Shown here: piece by piece, positions 1 to 9,276 of the stretch
Layout of the letters: every line of letters starts with the position of its first letter
Position numbering within the stretch: the first letter of the stretch is position 1
NCBI RefSeq assembly: GCF_003610785.1
Contig: NZ_RAQQ01000004.1
Location: 1-64,000 of the forward strand
Length of the DNA: 64,000 nt
Direction: 5' to 3'
Origin: Micromonospora globbae
Lineage (GTDB): Bacteria > Actinomycetota > Actinomycetes > Mycobacteriales > Micromonosporaceae
Position numbers and translations under genes: made by a program
Notes under the pieces: model-generated
Database searches by the model: none
What the model was told of the DNA's origin: nothing
The model's input: only the letters and a program-made list of their open reading frames with translations

Positions 1-127
1 CAGGCTGCACGGCGAACTCGGCCACGTCCCACCCGCCGAGTACGAGGCGCTACACGCGATGACCCACCCGGTCACCGCACCCCTGAAAACCAGCTAACCA
101 ACTCTCCATCAAACCCGGGGCTTGACA
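1..127 (+). mobile_element. Right end of an IS3-family insertion sequence (transposase C-terminus plus IS terminus)
   Basis: Reading from base 2, an open frame enters from the window edge and ends at TAA 95-97. Its last residues include RLHGELGHVPPAEYE, the typical C-terminus of an IS3-family OrfB integrase (usual form H..LGY.SPAEYE). About 30 bases follow and end in the complement of TGTCAAGCCCCGGG (121-127 is its outer tip), which looks like the TG-starting terminal repeat of actinobacterial IS3 elements. Base 127/128 is therefore the likely element boundary. The rest of the element lies left of the window, so the other end and any target duplication cannot be seen. The element abuts and supplies the 3' end of the pPIWI-RE reading frame. 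Confidence 0.8.
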
Positions 128-2299
128 CTCCGGGGTCTCGCCGCCTTCCGCGGTGCGAACGCGCACATGGCGCAGGCCGGGCAGCTTGCTGATCGGCTGA
201 GGCTCACCGGCGCCGAAGCCGAGGCTGTCGAGCTGGATACGGCTGTTGGTGAGGGTGTTCCAGACGCCGCGCAGGTTCTGTGCATGGGTGAGTAGCAGGG
301 TGTCGGGGAAAGCGCTGGTGGCCTCGTCGATGACGTCCTTGGCGAACCGGGTCACGTCGTCGGCGCCGGACTTGAGGTTTACGTTGACGTACTGCTTACC
401 GATCTCTACGAGCCCAGCGTGCAGAGGCTGCCAGGGCACTGTGGGCGCACGGACCTCCACATGTTGACCGGTGGGGTCGATGAGCACTGCCACCGGGACC
501 TGTCGCGCGAGCCCCCAGACGCGTCCCTTGTTTTGGCGAATCATCCAGATGGCCAGGAGGGCAGGCTGCCGCAGAAGCGTGTCTCGTGCCGGTTCAGGCA
601 GCGGTTCGGGGCGTACGCCGAGCTGCCGGAACAAATCATCGATGGCTGCGGCGAACCGCTCTCGGTTCGGGTCGGAGGGCTCCCTGCCCTCGCGGGCACG
701 CGAGGGACGCTTCGGCTCGGCTACCGGGGTGACGAACTGGCTGAGCCGTCCTGTGCGCAGCAGGCCGTGCCGGATGGCGAACTTGGGATCGTCGCCGCGT
801 CGCCGGCCCTGATAGGCGTCGGGGTGGGCGATCTCGACCAGGGCGATTGTCGGGTTTGCCGCCTGGCCAAGTACGTCGGCGATGTGCTCGATGCGGGCTT
901 CCACCGCGGCTTGGGGCCGGCGTCCGACCCGGTCAAGGTCGGCGCGAATTGTCGGTACCGCCAGCCGCCGAATCCCGACGGTCACCGCGCCAAGGTCGAT
1001 CTTTACCCCGGCCTCGTCAAGCTGCTCGGCACGGGGCATCGGGACACCGAGACGGGTGGCGAGTCGGTCGAGGGCGTATTGCGTGGCGTGGTCGGTGTCG
1101 GTGAGCAGCTCGATGTCCAGGCGCGGCCCGACGACCTCACCGAGATAGGTGGCCGAAACCCGGCTCTCGCTGATCCCACCGAGGCCTTTGTACACGGTGC
1201 ATTTTTCGCGGGGGAGCGGCGCGGCCGGGCGGAGGTGTGGGCTGAGCGCGTTGGTGACCCAGTTCATCAGCGGCTGGCGGTCGGCGACCGACAGACCGGC
1301 GCTGACCTTCTCAGCCGGGAGCATGCCGGTGCTGTAGACCAGCGCAGCTGCGTCGCCGTGGCGTTGTAGGTAGTCCAAGGGCTTGTCGACCAGCTGTTGC
1401 GGGTCGGGCAGGCGGTCGAGACAGCCGGCTTCTTTCAGTACCCTCGCGAGGGCGTCGTCCCAGCGCGGCCCATAGCTGTTCGAGCCATCCCTTTCCGTCA
1501 CCTTGACCTGCTTGATCCGCGCCGTGCCGAAGTGGCGGGAGTTCTCTAGGCCGGCCAGGTATGGCACGGTCGGTGCCAGGTACACCGAGTGGCCGTGGTC
1601 GAACGCGAGCTTGCCTCGCACAGGCATCCAGCGTCGCACGCCGTACGACAGATAGACCAACAGCTCATCACTGGTGGGCAGCGTCTGCGCGCTGATTCCG
1701 ATCTTGACTGAGAATGGCGTCTGGTCCTCGATCCGCTCCGGCGGCCAGGACATGACCTCTGCGCCGTCGGGGCTCGGGCTGCGCAGGAACCGCAACTCGT
1801 TATGCGGGCAAGTCGCGTCTGGGCGGGACAACGTCGCCGCGATCTCCATCGGCAGCAGCCGCATGGCTCGTTGCCGTTCTTCCGGCGCGGTCAGGTTGAG
1901 GTGAACTGGCGACCACGTGAGGTGGCTGGCGTGCAGCTGGGACAGGGCCAGGGAGATCTGCTCCGGAGTGCCCTTCTGTGCGCGTACCCACGCCGCGACC
2001 AGGTTGAAGATGGCTGCCGGGTTTACCTCTCGGTATGCGAGCAGCCAGTCCTGGTCGTCGTCGCCGCGCCCGGCGTACGGAAGCGTGACGACGCAGTCGG
2101 GGACGAGGGCGGTGATCGCGTCGTTGAGTGAGGCGATCGGGATGCTGGCGACATCACCGCCGCGCTGCGCCTGGGCGAGCCGGCGTAGCGGCTCCTTCCA
2201 ACGGCCAGGGAACCGCATCAGGTGGTAGGCGCGCTCGATCGGGGCTGCGGGATCGAGACGCAGGACGGTGACAGCGAGGTTGTCGTAGCGGGGTGCCAT
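50..2299 (-). CDS. pPIWI-RE protein (prokaryotic PIWI/Argonaute-like), C-terminus replaced by IS sequence
   Basis: A 749-aa member of the pPIWI-RE class, prokaryotic PIWI proteins found with a DinG-type helicase and an REase and proposed to act on invading nucleic acid, perhaps RNA/DNA hybrids. The N-terminal half is the family's specific module. The MID/PIWI-like C-terminal half shows the segment ALVEI...DPKFAIRHGLLRTGRLSQFV around residues 480-520 and an RNase H-like strand (VAVLIDPTG) near 610. ATG 2299 directly follows the helicase stop codon (2300-2302), so it is the last gene of a three-gene operon. The final ~25 residues (codons over 50-127) are read from an IS3 end, so native coding sequence stops at about 128, roughly residue 724. 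The normal C-terminus of the RNase H fold is therefore missing or altered and the protein may be inactive. Confidence 0.85.
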   Translation of the reverse strand: MAPRYDNLAVTVLRLDPAAPIERAYHLMRFPGRWKEPLRRLAQAQRGGDVASIPIASLNDAITALVPDCVVTLPYAGRGDDDQDWLLAYREVNPAAIFNLVAAWVRAQKGTPEQISLALSQLHASHLTWSPVHLNLTAPEERQRAMRLLPMEIAATLSRPDATCPHNELRFLRSPSPDGAEVMSWPPERIEDQTPFSVKIGISAQTLPTSDELLVYLSYGVRRWMPVRGKLAFDHGHSVYLAPTVPYLAGLENSRHFGTARIKQVKVTERDGSNSYGPRWDDALARVLKEAGCLDRLPDPQQLVDKPLDYLQRHGDAAALVYSTGMLPAEKVSAGLSVADRQPLMNWVTNALSPHLRPAAPLPREKCTVYKGLGGISESRVSATYLGEVVGPRLDIELLTDTDHATQYALDRLATRLGVPMPRAEQLDEAGVKIDLGAVTVGIRRLAVPTIRADLDRVGRRPQAAVEARIEHIADVLGQAANPTIALVEIAHPDAYQGRRRGDDPKFAIRHGLLRTGRLSQFVTPVAEPKRPSRAREGREPSDPNRERFAAAIDDLFRQLGVRPEPLPEPARDTLLRQPALLAIWMIRQNKGRVWGLARQVPVAVLIDPTGQHVEVRAPTVPWQPLHAGLVEIGKQYVNVNLKSGADDVTRFAKDVIDEATSAFPDTLLLTHAQNLRGVWNTLTNSRIQLDSLGFGAGEPQPISKLPGLRHVRVRTAEGGETPECQAPGLMESWLAGFQGCGDRVGHRV

Positions 2300-5200
2300 T
2301 CAGCGGTCTCCCATGTTGGTGAGGGCTCGGTACAGGGGCTGGTAGAGCGCCTGGACGAGGTGCCGATCGGTGCTGGCGCCGGTGGGTTCGAAGTATGGGG
2401 TGAGCACCTCGCGCATGCCGTGCAGCAGGCTGGTGCTGGCATCGTCGAGGTCGGTGTCGGTGTCGCTCCTGCGGGCGGTGACCGGTGCGAAGGCGGCGTC
2501 GCAGAAGTAGACCTTCGCGGCTTGGCCGCCGCGTAGGAGCCGGCCCACGACCTGCCAGATGGTTACGAGTTGGGTCCAGGCCACGCGTTGGCGTTCGTCC
2601 GTGCCGAGCTGGCTGTAGGCGACCAGGGCGTGTAGCAGCCGCCGCCATTGGCGCTGCGCGGCTCGGCGTCGCTGGCTGCCGGCACTTGCGAGGCGTTCGT
2701 GTGTCGGGGAGTCGTCGTCGAGCGGATGCGGGTGTAGTTGTTCGAGGGCGTATTGGTTGATCCGCTGGGTGACGTAGCTGAGATCCTTCGGCCGTGGATG
2801 CGGGCGTACGAGGAAGAACGCGGCGCCGATGGCGGCCACACCGTCGTTGTTGAGGATGTTGTGCCCCCGCTCGACGGCCAGGATGGGAGCGACCAGCAGC
2901 CACGCGTCGTCGGTGCCGAAGTCCGCGACATCGCCGCGGCGCAGCAAGTGGCCGTCGTCCCAGCCGGTTTCCAACTCGTCGTCGCCGATGAGGCAGCGAA
3001 CTTGCCCCTTCCAGGAGGACTTGCGCCGAAGCAGCTCGTTGGTGACGGCGCGGGCCTCGGCGTAGCTGCCGACCAGCAGCATGACCTTCTGGCGGCCGGG
3101 CGGCAGTGCGGCTCGTTCCCGCTCCAGCCGGTTCGGTCGCCCAGGACCCGCGCCCGGCTGGGTCAGGGCCGCGACCATCTGCCGCAGGGCGCTCGTGCGC
3201 TCCTCCCCGTAGCGGCCGGACACCCAGATCGGTGTACTCCGTTCGCCTTGATGCTGGATGTCCAGAGCGAACGTGGTCTCGGAGATGGCGGCGAGCTTTT
3301 GCGGTGACGGGCGCAGGATCGCCTCGACCGGCACGTCGATGTGGTAGCGAGGCGAGGTGCCGGCCCAACTGGTCCCGGACAACAGCAGCGCATTCGGGCC
3401 CGGCCCGTCGGCGGGAAACAAGTCCGACAGGCCGACCAGCAGGGCCCGCCCGACCCCGGTGTAGCGGAAGAATCGGAACTCGCCCAGCTGGCCATCGCGG
3501 CGGTCAGTCTCGTCCTCGACGTACTGGAATCCCAGCACGTTGCCCATCGGCGACTCCGGCACCGCGACGGCGAGGTCGCTGGGCGGGCGGCGTACCTCTG
3601 CCGGAAGCGTGTCGAACATGTCCAGTTCGGCCGCGACTTCCGGCCAGATTGCGAGCATCAGGTTGAGCCGGTGTGCCATCACCGCTACGGCGACCGCCAG
3701 CTCCAGCCGCCACACGTTCCGCTCGAGCTCCGCGGGCGCGATCTTCCTACCTTCGGCCAGCTCTCGATCGCTCAGCTCGGTCAGCCACTGCCGGACGGCG
3801 TCCTCCCGCGTCTCCTCTTCCGTGTCGGACAGCTGCGCCTCGGCCAAGGTGGCTAGGCCTCCGGCTACCTCGCCAGATGCCCCGGTCGGGTCGTCGATGA
3901 ACGCATTGAACTGCTCGCGCAGCAACTTATAGAGTTCATCATTGTCCCAACCGGGGTTGGGCCTGCGACCCTTCGAGGTGTAGCCGGCCCAGTCCTGAGC
4001 AAGGCTGTTGAACAGCGTCCAAGCCGTGAAGTAGTCAGGGTCGAGCCAGTTCAATACCGGCTTGCCGGCCCGAACCCGGTCCCGTTGCAGCAGCTGGTAG
4101 ATGATGTCGGCTGCGGAACGGGCCTGGTTCAGTGCCGTGATGAACCGGCGGATCTGCCGGGAACTGACCGGAGCGCGGCCGGTTGCACGCAGCTTCTCCG
4201 CCACCCGCGCCCCGATCTCGTCGATCCACGCTTCCTGGCTTGGGCCAAGCAGCACCTGGGCGCTGGCGAACATCTCATCGAGGTTTGCCTGCACCTGGTC
4301 GGCCTCGTCGACCAGGATCAGGTCGCTGCGCCGCCACGCCGCCTCCAGGTACCGCATCTGCTCGTGGCTTAACGGTCCGGGCACAGGGGTGTGCACAAGA
4401 CTCCACGGCGTCGCGATCCACACGTTCGCCTTGACCAGTCGACGCGCGGCCTCGTGCCGCTGGCAGCGATACCACAGGGGACAGGTGCGCCGGGCGCCGT
4501 CTCGCCAGCCATCCACCGGGGTGTCCGGATCCGTCTCGATCAGGTGCTGGCAGGGCGCCTCGCGCACATCGAGGGGGATGGGGGCGCCCCGGACAGCATC
4601 GAGCGGGCAGGCCGTGCTGACTAGGTCGAACCCGTACGGCTCGAGGGGTAGAAGCCGGCCAGGCGCCGGCGGTTGGAGCCGATGGAGCCGCTCAGCATGC
4701 CGGGTTCGGTTTTGCCCCATGACCGGTGCCGCCACCACGTCGTCGTACCAGGACAGCTCGTGCGCCATGCGTAGTGCTGCCGAGTTGTCGCCGACCACGA
4801 TCGTTACCCGGAGGTCATGCTGCGCGGCCCAGGTCGCCAGGATCGTCACGAGGGTGCTCTTGCCGACGCTGACCATGCCGACCATGTGCAGGATCCGGTC
4901 GATGCGAAGGATCGTGGCGTCGCCGAAGGTGTCGTCGGCCAGCCGGACCTGCAGCGTGACGTCCTGCAGGCGCTCCTCCCATCGGTGAGAGGAACGTCCG
5001 GCCTGCAGGTCGGCGGCGTCCATACCTCGGGCGGTCGCCACCAACTCCTGCCACGCAACCTCGATCGGTGCCCGCGTCCGGACGGCCAGGTCATGCAGAG
5101 CCGGAGCCGGCGCGGGTGGAAGGTTGTCCGGCACGGTCACGCCGTGACCGCGCGCCGTGGAGCTCATGCGGTATCGGCCGGGCGCGGCGAACCGGACGCC

Positions 5201-5641
5201 GGTGGTGGCGAAGGGCAGGGGCTCGGTGAGTAGCTGCTCGTACCAATCCCACCTGTCGGCCGCCACACTGCATTGCCGGCGTATCGGTCGGCCGAGCGTG
5301 TCCAGGTGGTAACCCCGTACTGCCTCAGGGGCGGACAGGTAAGCCTGCAGCAACTCCTCCCACCCGTAGGGGCGTTGGCTGCGCCATAGCAGGGCTCGCG
5401 CGTTGGCGAGTCGGACCGCCGCGTCGGCTCGCGGGTTGGGCACCGCGTCCCACAATGCCCGGTAGCCGTCGAGCAACGCTGGCACGCCGCTGACGGCCTG
5501 ATCGGGGGCGACTGTTTCCAGCAGAAACAGGCACAGTTCGGTGTCCATCAGCCGGGACGGCGAAGGCTGCGCCCCGGTCGGGGCGTAGTGGCCGCGGAGT
5601 GCGCGGGTGAAGCAGTTGCGGATGGTGTTGATCTGCCTCAT
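2300..5641 (-). CDS. pPIWI-RE-associated DinG/XPD-like superfamily 2 helicase with Fe-S cysteines
   Basis: 1113 aa. The start is ATG 5641, which overlaps the TGA of the upstream nuclease gene (ATGA, 5638-5641); a longer frame upstream is only antisense of that gene. Visible motifs are Walker A GMVSVGKST near residue 255, four cysteines between about 340 and 395 (CPLD...C...CPLWYRC) placed as in the 4Fe-4S domain of DinG/XPD helicases, the DEAD-type box LVDEADQ near 443, and a motif VI of the form QVVGRLLRGG near 1030. This is the architecture of the helicase partner in pPIWI-RE operons, expected to unwind DNA or R-loops for the PIWI protein and nuclease. It is directly adjacent to the PIWI gene. 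No disruption is seen in this gene. Confidence 0.85.
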   Translation of the reverse strand: MRQINTIRNCFTRALRGHYAPTGAQPSPSRLMDTELCLFLLETVAPDQAVSGVPALLDGYRALWDAVPNPRADAAVRLANARALLWRSQRPYGWEELLQAYLSAPEAVRGYHLDTLGRPIRRQCSVAADRWDWYEQLLTEPLPFATTGVRFAAPGRYRMSSTARGHGVTVPDNLPPAPAPALHDLAVRTRAPIEVAWQELVATARGMDAADLQAGRSSHRWEERLQDVTLQVRLADDTFGDATILRIDRILHMVGMVSVGKSTLVTILATWAAQHDLRVTIVVGDNSAALRMAHELSWYDDVVAAPVMGQNRTRHAERLHRLQPPAPGRLLPLEPYGFDLVSTACPLDAVRGAPIPLDVREAPCQHLIETDPDTPVDGWRDGARRTCPLWYRCQRHEAARRLVKANVWIATPWSLVHTPVPGPLSHEQMRYLEAAWRRSDLILVDEADQVQANLDEMFASAQVLLGPSQEAWIDEIGARVAEKLRATGRAPVSSRQIRRFITALNQARSAADIIYQLLQRDRVRAGKPVLNWLDPDYFTAWTLFNSLAQDWAGYTSKGRRPNPGWDNDELYKLLREQFNAFIDDPTGASGEVAGGLATLAEAQLSDTEEETREDAVRQWLTELSDRELAEGRKIAPAELERNVWRLELAVAVAVMAHRLNLMLAIWPEVAAELDMFDTLPAEVRRPPSDLAVAVPESPMGNVLGFQYVEDETDRRDGQLGEFRFFRYTGVGRALLVGLSDLFPADGPGPNALLLSGTSWAGTSPRYHIDVPVEAILRPSPQKLAAISETTFALDIQHQGERSTPIWVSGRYGEERTSALRQMVAALTQPGAGPGRPNRLERERAALPPGRQKVMLLVGSYAEARAVTNELLRRKSSWKGQVRCLIGDDELETGWDDGHLLRRGDVADFGTDDAWLLVAPILAVERGHNILNNDGVAAIGAAFFLVRPHPRPKDLSYVTQRINQYALEQLHPHPLDDDSPTHERLASAGSQRRRAAQRQWRRLLHALVAYSQLGTDERQRVAWTQLVTIWQVVGRLLRGGQAAKVYFCDAAFAPVTARRSDTDTDLDDASTSLLHGMREVLTPYFEPTGASTDRHLVQALYQPLYRALTNMGDR

Positions 5642-6750
5642 GATCCCGCCTCCACCCGCCGCTTCACGGCAGCGATGAACTCCGCCTCGGAGACCGCCAC
5701 GATTCGCTGGCCCGGCCGCACCTGTGGGCACGCCTTCCGCAGCCGTGCCACGTACCGCGGATGTGCCTTGACCTGCTCCTGGCCGATAACGACGTAGGCC
5801 CTCTCCGCCTCCGGCGACACGGTGAACAGCCGCTCCCGCAGCCGCCGGGCCAGACGTACCGGGTTGCGCCAGGCCTTGATGTCGGCCACCCAAGGTCGTT
5901 CCTCGAAGACCGCGATGTCGCAGGCGTCGAAGTCCGGCCACAACGCAACCGACACGCCGAGCTTCCCGATTGTGTCGGCGATGCGTAGCTCCGCACGACC
6001 CGGTGCGGTGATAAAGGCGCGCAGCTCACGCCGCAACCACCACACGCCCTCGCTGGCCGGATGATCCGTCCCGGCCGTGCCGGGAGCCGGGCAGGTCTGG
6101 TCCTCGCAGAACCAGGTCCGGTCGTCATCCAGTGGCAGCCGAAGACCGCCGCATCCGCCACAGGTCCGAATCACTCCGTCCGCCATCGCCTCCGGTGGCG
6201 CCTCCACGTATGCCTGGCGCACCTCATCCGACAGCAGCGCCAGGTTGGGGTCGGCCAGCCGCGCGTCGAGCTCCATCGCCGCGATCGCCGGCTGTCGGAT
6301 CAGGAGCTCGCGGAATGCGACGTATGATTGTGGTGCGTTGTGGGCCCGGGACTTATCCATCACCGCCCGCAACAGCGCGCTCTCGCGCATCTCACCTTCG
6401 ACATCCCCACGGAGGCTGCCGAGCTCCTCGCAAGTCGCCGTCGGGCGGCCATAGAGCAGCAGCGACTCGTCTGGGTCGACGTCGGCGCCGGTGAGGTCGA
6501 TCTTCCAGTCGCCGAACGGCTCCTGCGCAAGCTGGAGTAGTTCCACCACGCTGGCCGGCGCGGCCGCGTCCTGATGCCAGGCGAGCAGGGTCAGCCGGTC
6601 CAGCGCGAGCTGCAGGTTCGCTGGGTACGGCAGCCGGAACGCGTCACCCGATGCGGCCTGCTGGGCGTACTCGAGGATCCCGCTGGCGAGCTGCGCAACA
6701 GCAACCTGCGGGGTGGGCAGCCATGACGGGGCTGAACGTGCATCGATCAT
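5638..6750 (-). CDS. REase associated with pPIWI-RE (PD-(D/E)xK nuclease with zinc ribbon)
   Basis: 370 aa from ATG 6750, chosen for the GGAG 8 nt upstream; in-frame ATGs at 6801 and 6858 are possible but lack as good a site. It is the first gene of the pPIWI-RE operon. A treble-clef/zinc-ribbon cysteine set CGGCGG...CEDQTC lies near residues 190-215. Near the C-terminus, DFDACDIAVFEERPWVADIK gives a D...D-x-K restriction-endonuclease core, followed by the helix ARRLRERLF. In this family the nuclease is the presumed effector cutting DNA exposed by the helicase and PIWI protein. The stop codon overlaps the helicase start by 4 nt, which suggests translational coupling. Confidence 0.8.
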   Translation of the reverse strand: MIDARSAPSWLPTPQVAVAQLASGILEYAQQAASGDAFRLPYPANLQLALDRLTLLAWHQDAAAPASVVELLQLAQEPFGDWKIDLTGADVDPDESLLLYGRPTATCEELGSLRGDVEGEMRESALLRAVMDKSRAHNAPQSYVAFRELLIRQPAIAAMELDARLADPNLALLSDEVRQAYVEAPPEAMADGVIRTCGGCGGLRLPLDDDRTWFCEDQTCPAPGTAGTDHPASEGVWWLRRELRAFITAPGRAELRIADTIGKLGVSVALWPDFDACDIAVFEERPWVADIKAWRNPVRLARRLRERLFTVSPEAERAYVVIGQEQVKAHPRYVARLRKACPQVRPGQRIVAVSEAEFIAAVKRRVEAGS

Positions 6751-7451
6751 AAGTGCACTCCGCGTCAGAGAGAGGCGTAGGCAAGGTGGGGTGAGTCCCA
6801 TTGCACCGCATCGGTATGACAAGCTGGCAGACCGACGCAAGACGCAAAAGATACTCACATTAGGTGTCGCCTTCCCGGCGTGTTCGCTCGTGCGATTGGA
6901 GGTCCTCGCCCATCCAGAAGGTTAACTCTGATCTTGATCTGTGGTACTGGCGTGCGTGCTGCCTACCCAGACGGGGCTAAATCGCGAGGCGTCGATCGGG
7001 CATTGATTTGAGGGGCCGACCGCAAAGGGAACGGACGTCTCGTAATAGTAGTTGGTTACTGCCAGATGGTTCTTCAGTGCCCCCCGAAGGGGCGCGTGCA
7101 AGTAAGGGCCGGTCGACTGCGTGGGGCCGGCCCTCCGGGATCCGACCGGCTGCACACCCGGTGCTAGCGACCGCACTACCTCCTTTCTCGTATCTGCACG
7201 ACGTGCTCCCGGTGCCCATGCCGAGGGCGGAGGTTGACGGGGTGGAGAATCTGAATGCGGTAGGCATGCCCGCACGGTCAGCCGAGTGCGTATCAAATGC
7301 AACGCCAATTTCTGTCGGTAACCAGACTGCAGTCCCCCGCTTGGTCATCCGTGGCCGTCTGGTTGGCCTACCTGCCGACCTGAGGTCTCGATGTCCGGTC
7401 GGGAGCCACGGCGCTAGTTTCGTCGGACCGTGGTGACGTTTGGGGGAAACA
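6751..7451. other. Intergenic, no supported gene
   Basis: About 700 bases upstream of both the pPIWI-RE operon (minus) and the GIY-YIG gene (plus). Open frames here have no recognisable protein character. The stretch should hold the divergent promoters. The only clear signal is GGGGGA just before ATG 7452. Confidence 0.5.
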
Positions 7452-8966
7452 ATGGGATACCGCTTCAACGCACCGCCGAACTGGCCAACGCCGCCTGCTG
7501 GATGGGTGCCGCCTGCCGGCTGGACACCGGATGCCGCCTGGGGTCCTCCTCCGCCGGGGTGGCAGTTATGGATCCTGGATTCGCCGGCTCCGGCCCCGCC
7601 GGGGCCCGCCCCGCAGGCTGCTGCTGCTCCCGTAGTCGTCTCACGGCAGCGCAACGGAAGTTCAGAAATTCCTCTGTTCGGTGCCCGGGGCAAGGCGCGT
7701 GAACTGGCGGTGGAAAATGCGCACCTCCGCAACGAGCTGGATCAAGTACGGGTAGAGCTGACGGGTCTGCGGGCGGAGATGTCACGGCTTGGCGTGCTGT
7801 CAGCGGTAGAGCTGGAGCAGCACCGGGCTCGACTCAGTCGTGAGGTCGCCGACCTGGCAGCGAAGGGCGAAGCACAGAAGGCCGAGCTCGATCGACACCT
7901 GCGCGGACTTCGGCAGCAGATCGTGGTCACCGAGGAGACCGTGCTGCTGCAGGAAGCCGGTGTTTATCAGTATCGGCATCCCCTGTCGGACGCGGTCGCC
8001 TACCAGAGCCAGCTCAGCCTGCTGCAAGACCAGATCAAGGCTATGACCAGGAAGGATGGGGGAGCGGTCAAGGCTGCCACCGGATGGACGGTCAACGGCT
8101 CGGCCGCCGAGGGCCGGGCAATGGTCCGGGACTTCTCCAAGCTCATGCTGCGCGCCTACAACGCCGAGGCGGACAACCTGGTACGGGGATTGAAGCCGTA
8201 CAAGCTTGACTCGGCCGTCGACCGACTGGGGAAGGTGGCGGCGACCATCGCCAAGCTCGGCAAGACGATGCACATTCGAATCGCCGAGGAGTACCACCGG
8301 TTGCGGGTCAAGGAGTTGGAACTCACCGCCGACTACCAGGAGAAGCTGGCTGAGGAGAAGGAGCGGGAACGGGAGGAGAAGGCCCGGCTTCGCGAAGAGC
8401 GACGTGCCCAGCAGGAGATCGAACGCGAACGCGCCCGGCTCGATAAGGAACGCCAGCACTACGCCAACGCCCTGGCCGCCTTGGAGGCCAAGGGCGATGT
8501 CGATGGTGCCGCTCGGATGCAGGACCGTTTAGCCCAGATCGACACCGCGATCCAGGACGTCGACCGGCGGGCCGCCAACGTCCGGGCCGGCTACGTGTAC
8601 GTGATTTCCAATCTTGGTGCGTTCGGCGAGAAGATGGTCAAGGTCGGCATGACCCGTCGCTTGGACCCGCTGGACCGGGTACGCGAACTCAGTGACGCAT
8701 CGGTGCCCTTCAACTTCGACGTCCACGCCCTGTTCTTCTCCGAAGACGCTGTGGGCATCGAGGCGCAGATGCACGCACGGCTGGCCGACCGGCGTGTCAA
8801 CCTGGTCAACCATCGTCGCGAGTTCTTCTACGCCACGCCGGAGGAGGCCAAGGAACATCTACTGGCGTTGACCGGCAGCCTGCTGCAGTACGAGGAGGTC
8901 CCGGAGGCCCTGGAGTACCGGCAGAGCCTCAGCCAGGCGCAGGAGCAACGAGTCGCGAACACATGA
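7452..8966 (+). CDS. DUF4041 / GIY-YIG (T5orf172-MUG113 type) nuclease-domain protein
   Basis: 504 aa. ATG 7452 has a GGGGGA ribosome site; the in-frame ATG at 7440 lies upstream of that site. The N-terminal ~45 residues are tandem P-x-GW turns (PPAGWVPPAGW, PPPPGWQ), a motif common in actinobacterial membrane- or protein-binding tails. Coiled coil follows at ~75-165, a DUF4041-like helical block (QSQLSLLQDQIKAM onwards) at ~170-300, a highly charged E/R coiled coil at ~300-350, and at ~385-480 a GIY-YIG-like domain starting GYVYVISNLG with KVGMTRR and a terminal REFF element. The family is known from phages (T5 orf172) and mobile regions. A nucleic-acid-cutting or defence role is plausible but unproven. 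It sits next to the pPIWI-RE cassette, divergent from it. Confidence 0.75.
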   Translation: MGYRFNAPPNWPTPPAGWVPPAGWTPDAAWGPPPPGWQLWILDSPAPAPPGPAPQAAAAPVVVSRQRNGSSEIPLFGARGKARELAVENAHLRNELDQVRVELTGLRAEMSRLGVLSAVELEQHRARLSREVADLAAKGEAQKAELDRHLRGLRQQIVVTEETVLLQEAGVYQYRHPLSDAVAYQSQLSLLQDQIKAMTRKDGGAVKAATGWTVNGSAAEGRAMVRDFSKLMLRAYNAEADNLVRGLKPYKLDSAVDRLGKVAATIAKLGKTMHIRIAEEYHRLRVKELELTADYQEKLAEEKEREREEKARLREERRAQQEIERERARLDKERQHYANALAALEAKGDVDGAARMQDRLAQIDTAIQDVDRRAANVRAGYVYVISNLGAFGEKMVKVGMTRRLDPLDRVRELSDASVPFNFDVHALFFSEDAVGIEAQMHARLADRRVNLVNHRREFFYATPEEAKEHLLALTGSLLQYEEVPEALEYRQSLSQAQEQRVANT

Positions 8967-9123
8967 CATGCCGAGGCTGTGGACGGCGCGGGTACCCGCC
9001 AAGCCGGTCGGTCCAACGGACCACTCGTGCACGCGGCAGTTCTGGTGACTGTCATGAGCAACCGTCGCCCGGCCAGCCGCTCTGGCCAGGATAAAGCCGA
9101 ATTACATAGATAGAGAGATACGA

Positions 9124-9276
9124 ATGTCTTCGGTCGGACTTTTCGCCTATGGGTCAGCGGGTGGAAGCGAAGGTATCGACCTGGGTGAGGTCCCGTTCGT
9201 GGCGGTGGACGTGGAGACGACCGGAGTTTCACTGTGGCGTACGGCTCCCAGACGTACATGCCTCCGTCGCGGTTGA
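9124..9276 (+). pseudogene. N-terminal remnant of a DEDD-type (DnaQ-like) 3'-5' exonuclease
   Basis: ATG 9124, with GAGAG 5' of it, opens a 50-codon frame containing VPFVAVDVETTG, the Exo I motif (DxE) of DnaQ-family exonucleases. After this motif the sequence becomes the antisense of a 2'-5' RNA ligase-like gene and stops at TGA 9274. The exonuclease lost everything beyond its first ~34 residues at a junction near 9225-9235. It cannot be functional. Confidence 0.7.

Noticed and set aside
2154..3368. Long open frame on the minus strand within the helicase gene, and similar long frames at 419-1369, 2738-3307 and 3341-3856
   Set aside because: These lie wholly inside genes with clear motifs, in other frames, and their products are Arg/Pro/Ala-rich with no domain. 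They are typical high-GC shadows.
5642..5941. The N-terminal 100-codon extension of the helicase frame
   Set aside because: It overlaps the REase gene in another frame and has shadow composition. ATG 5641 gives the ATGA overlap.
6977..7732. Minus-strand 251-codon frame in the pPIWI/GIY-YIG gap
   Set aside because: It overlaps the start of the GIY-YIG gene; composition is basic and Pro/Arg-rich with no recognisable motif.
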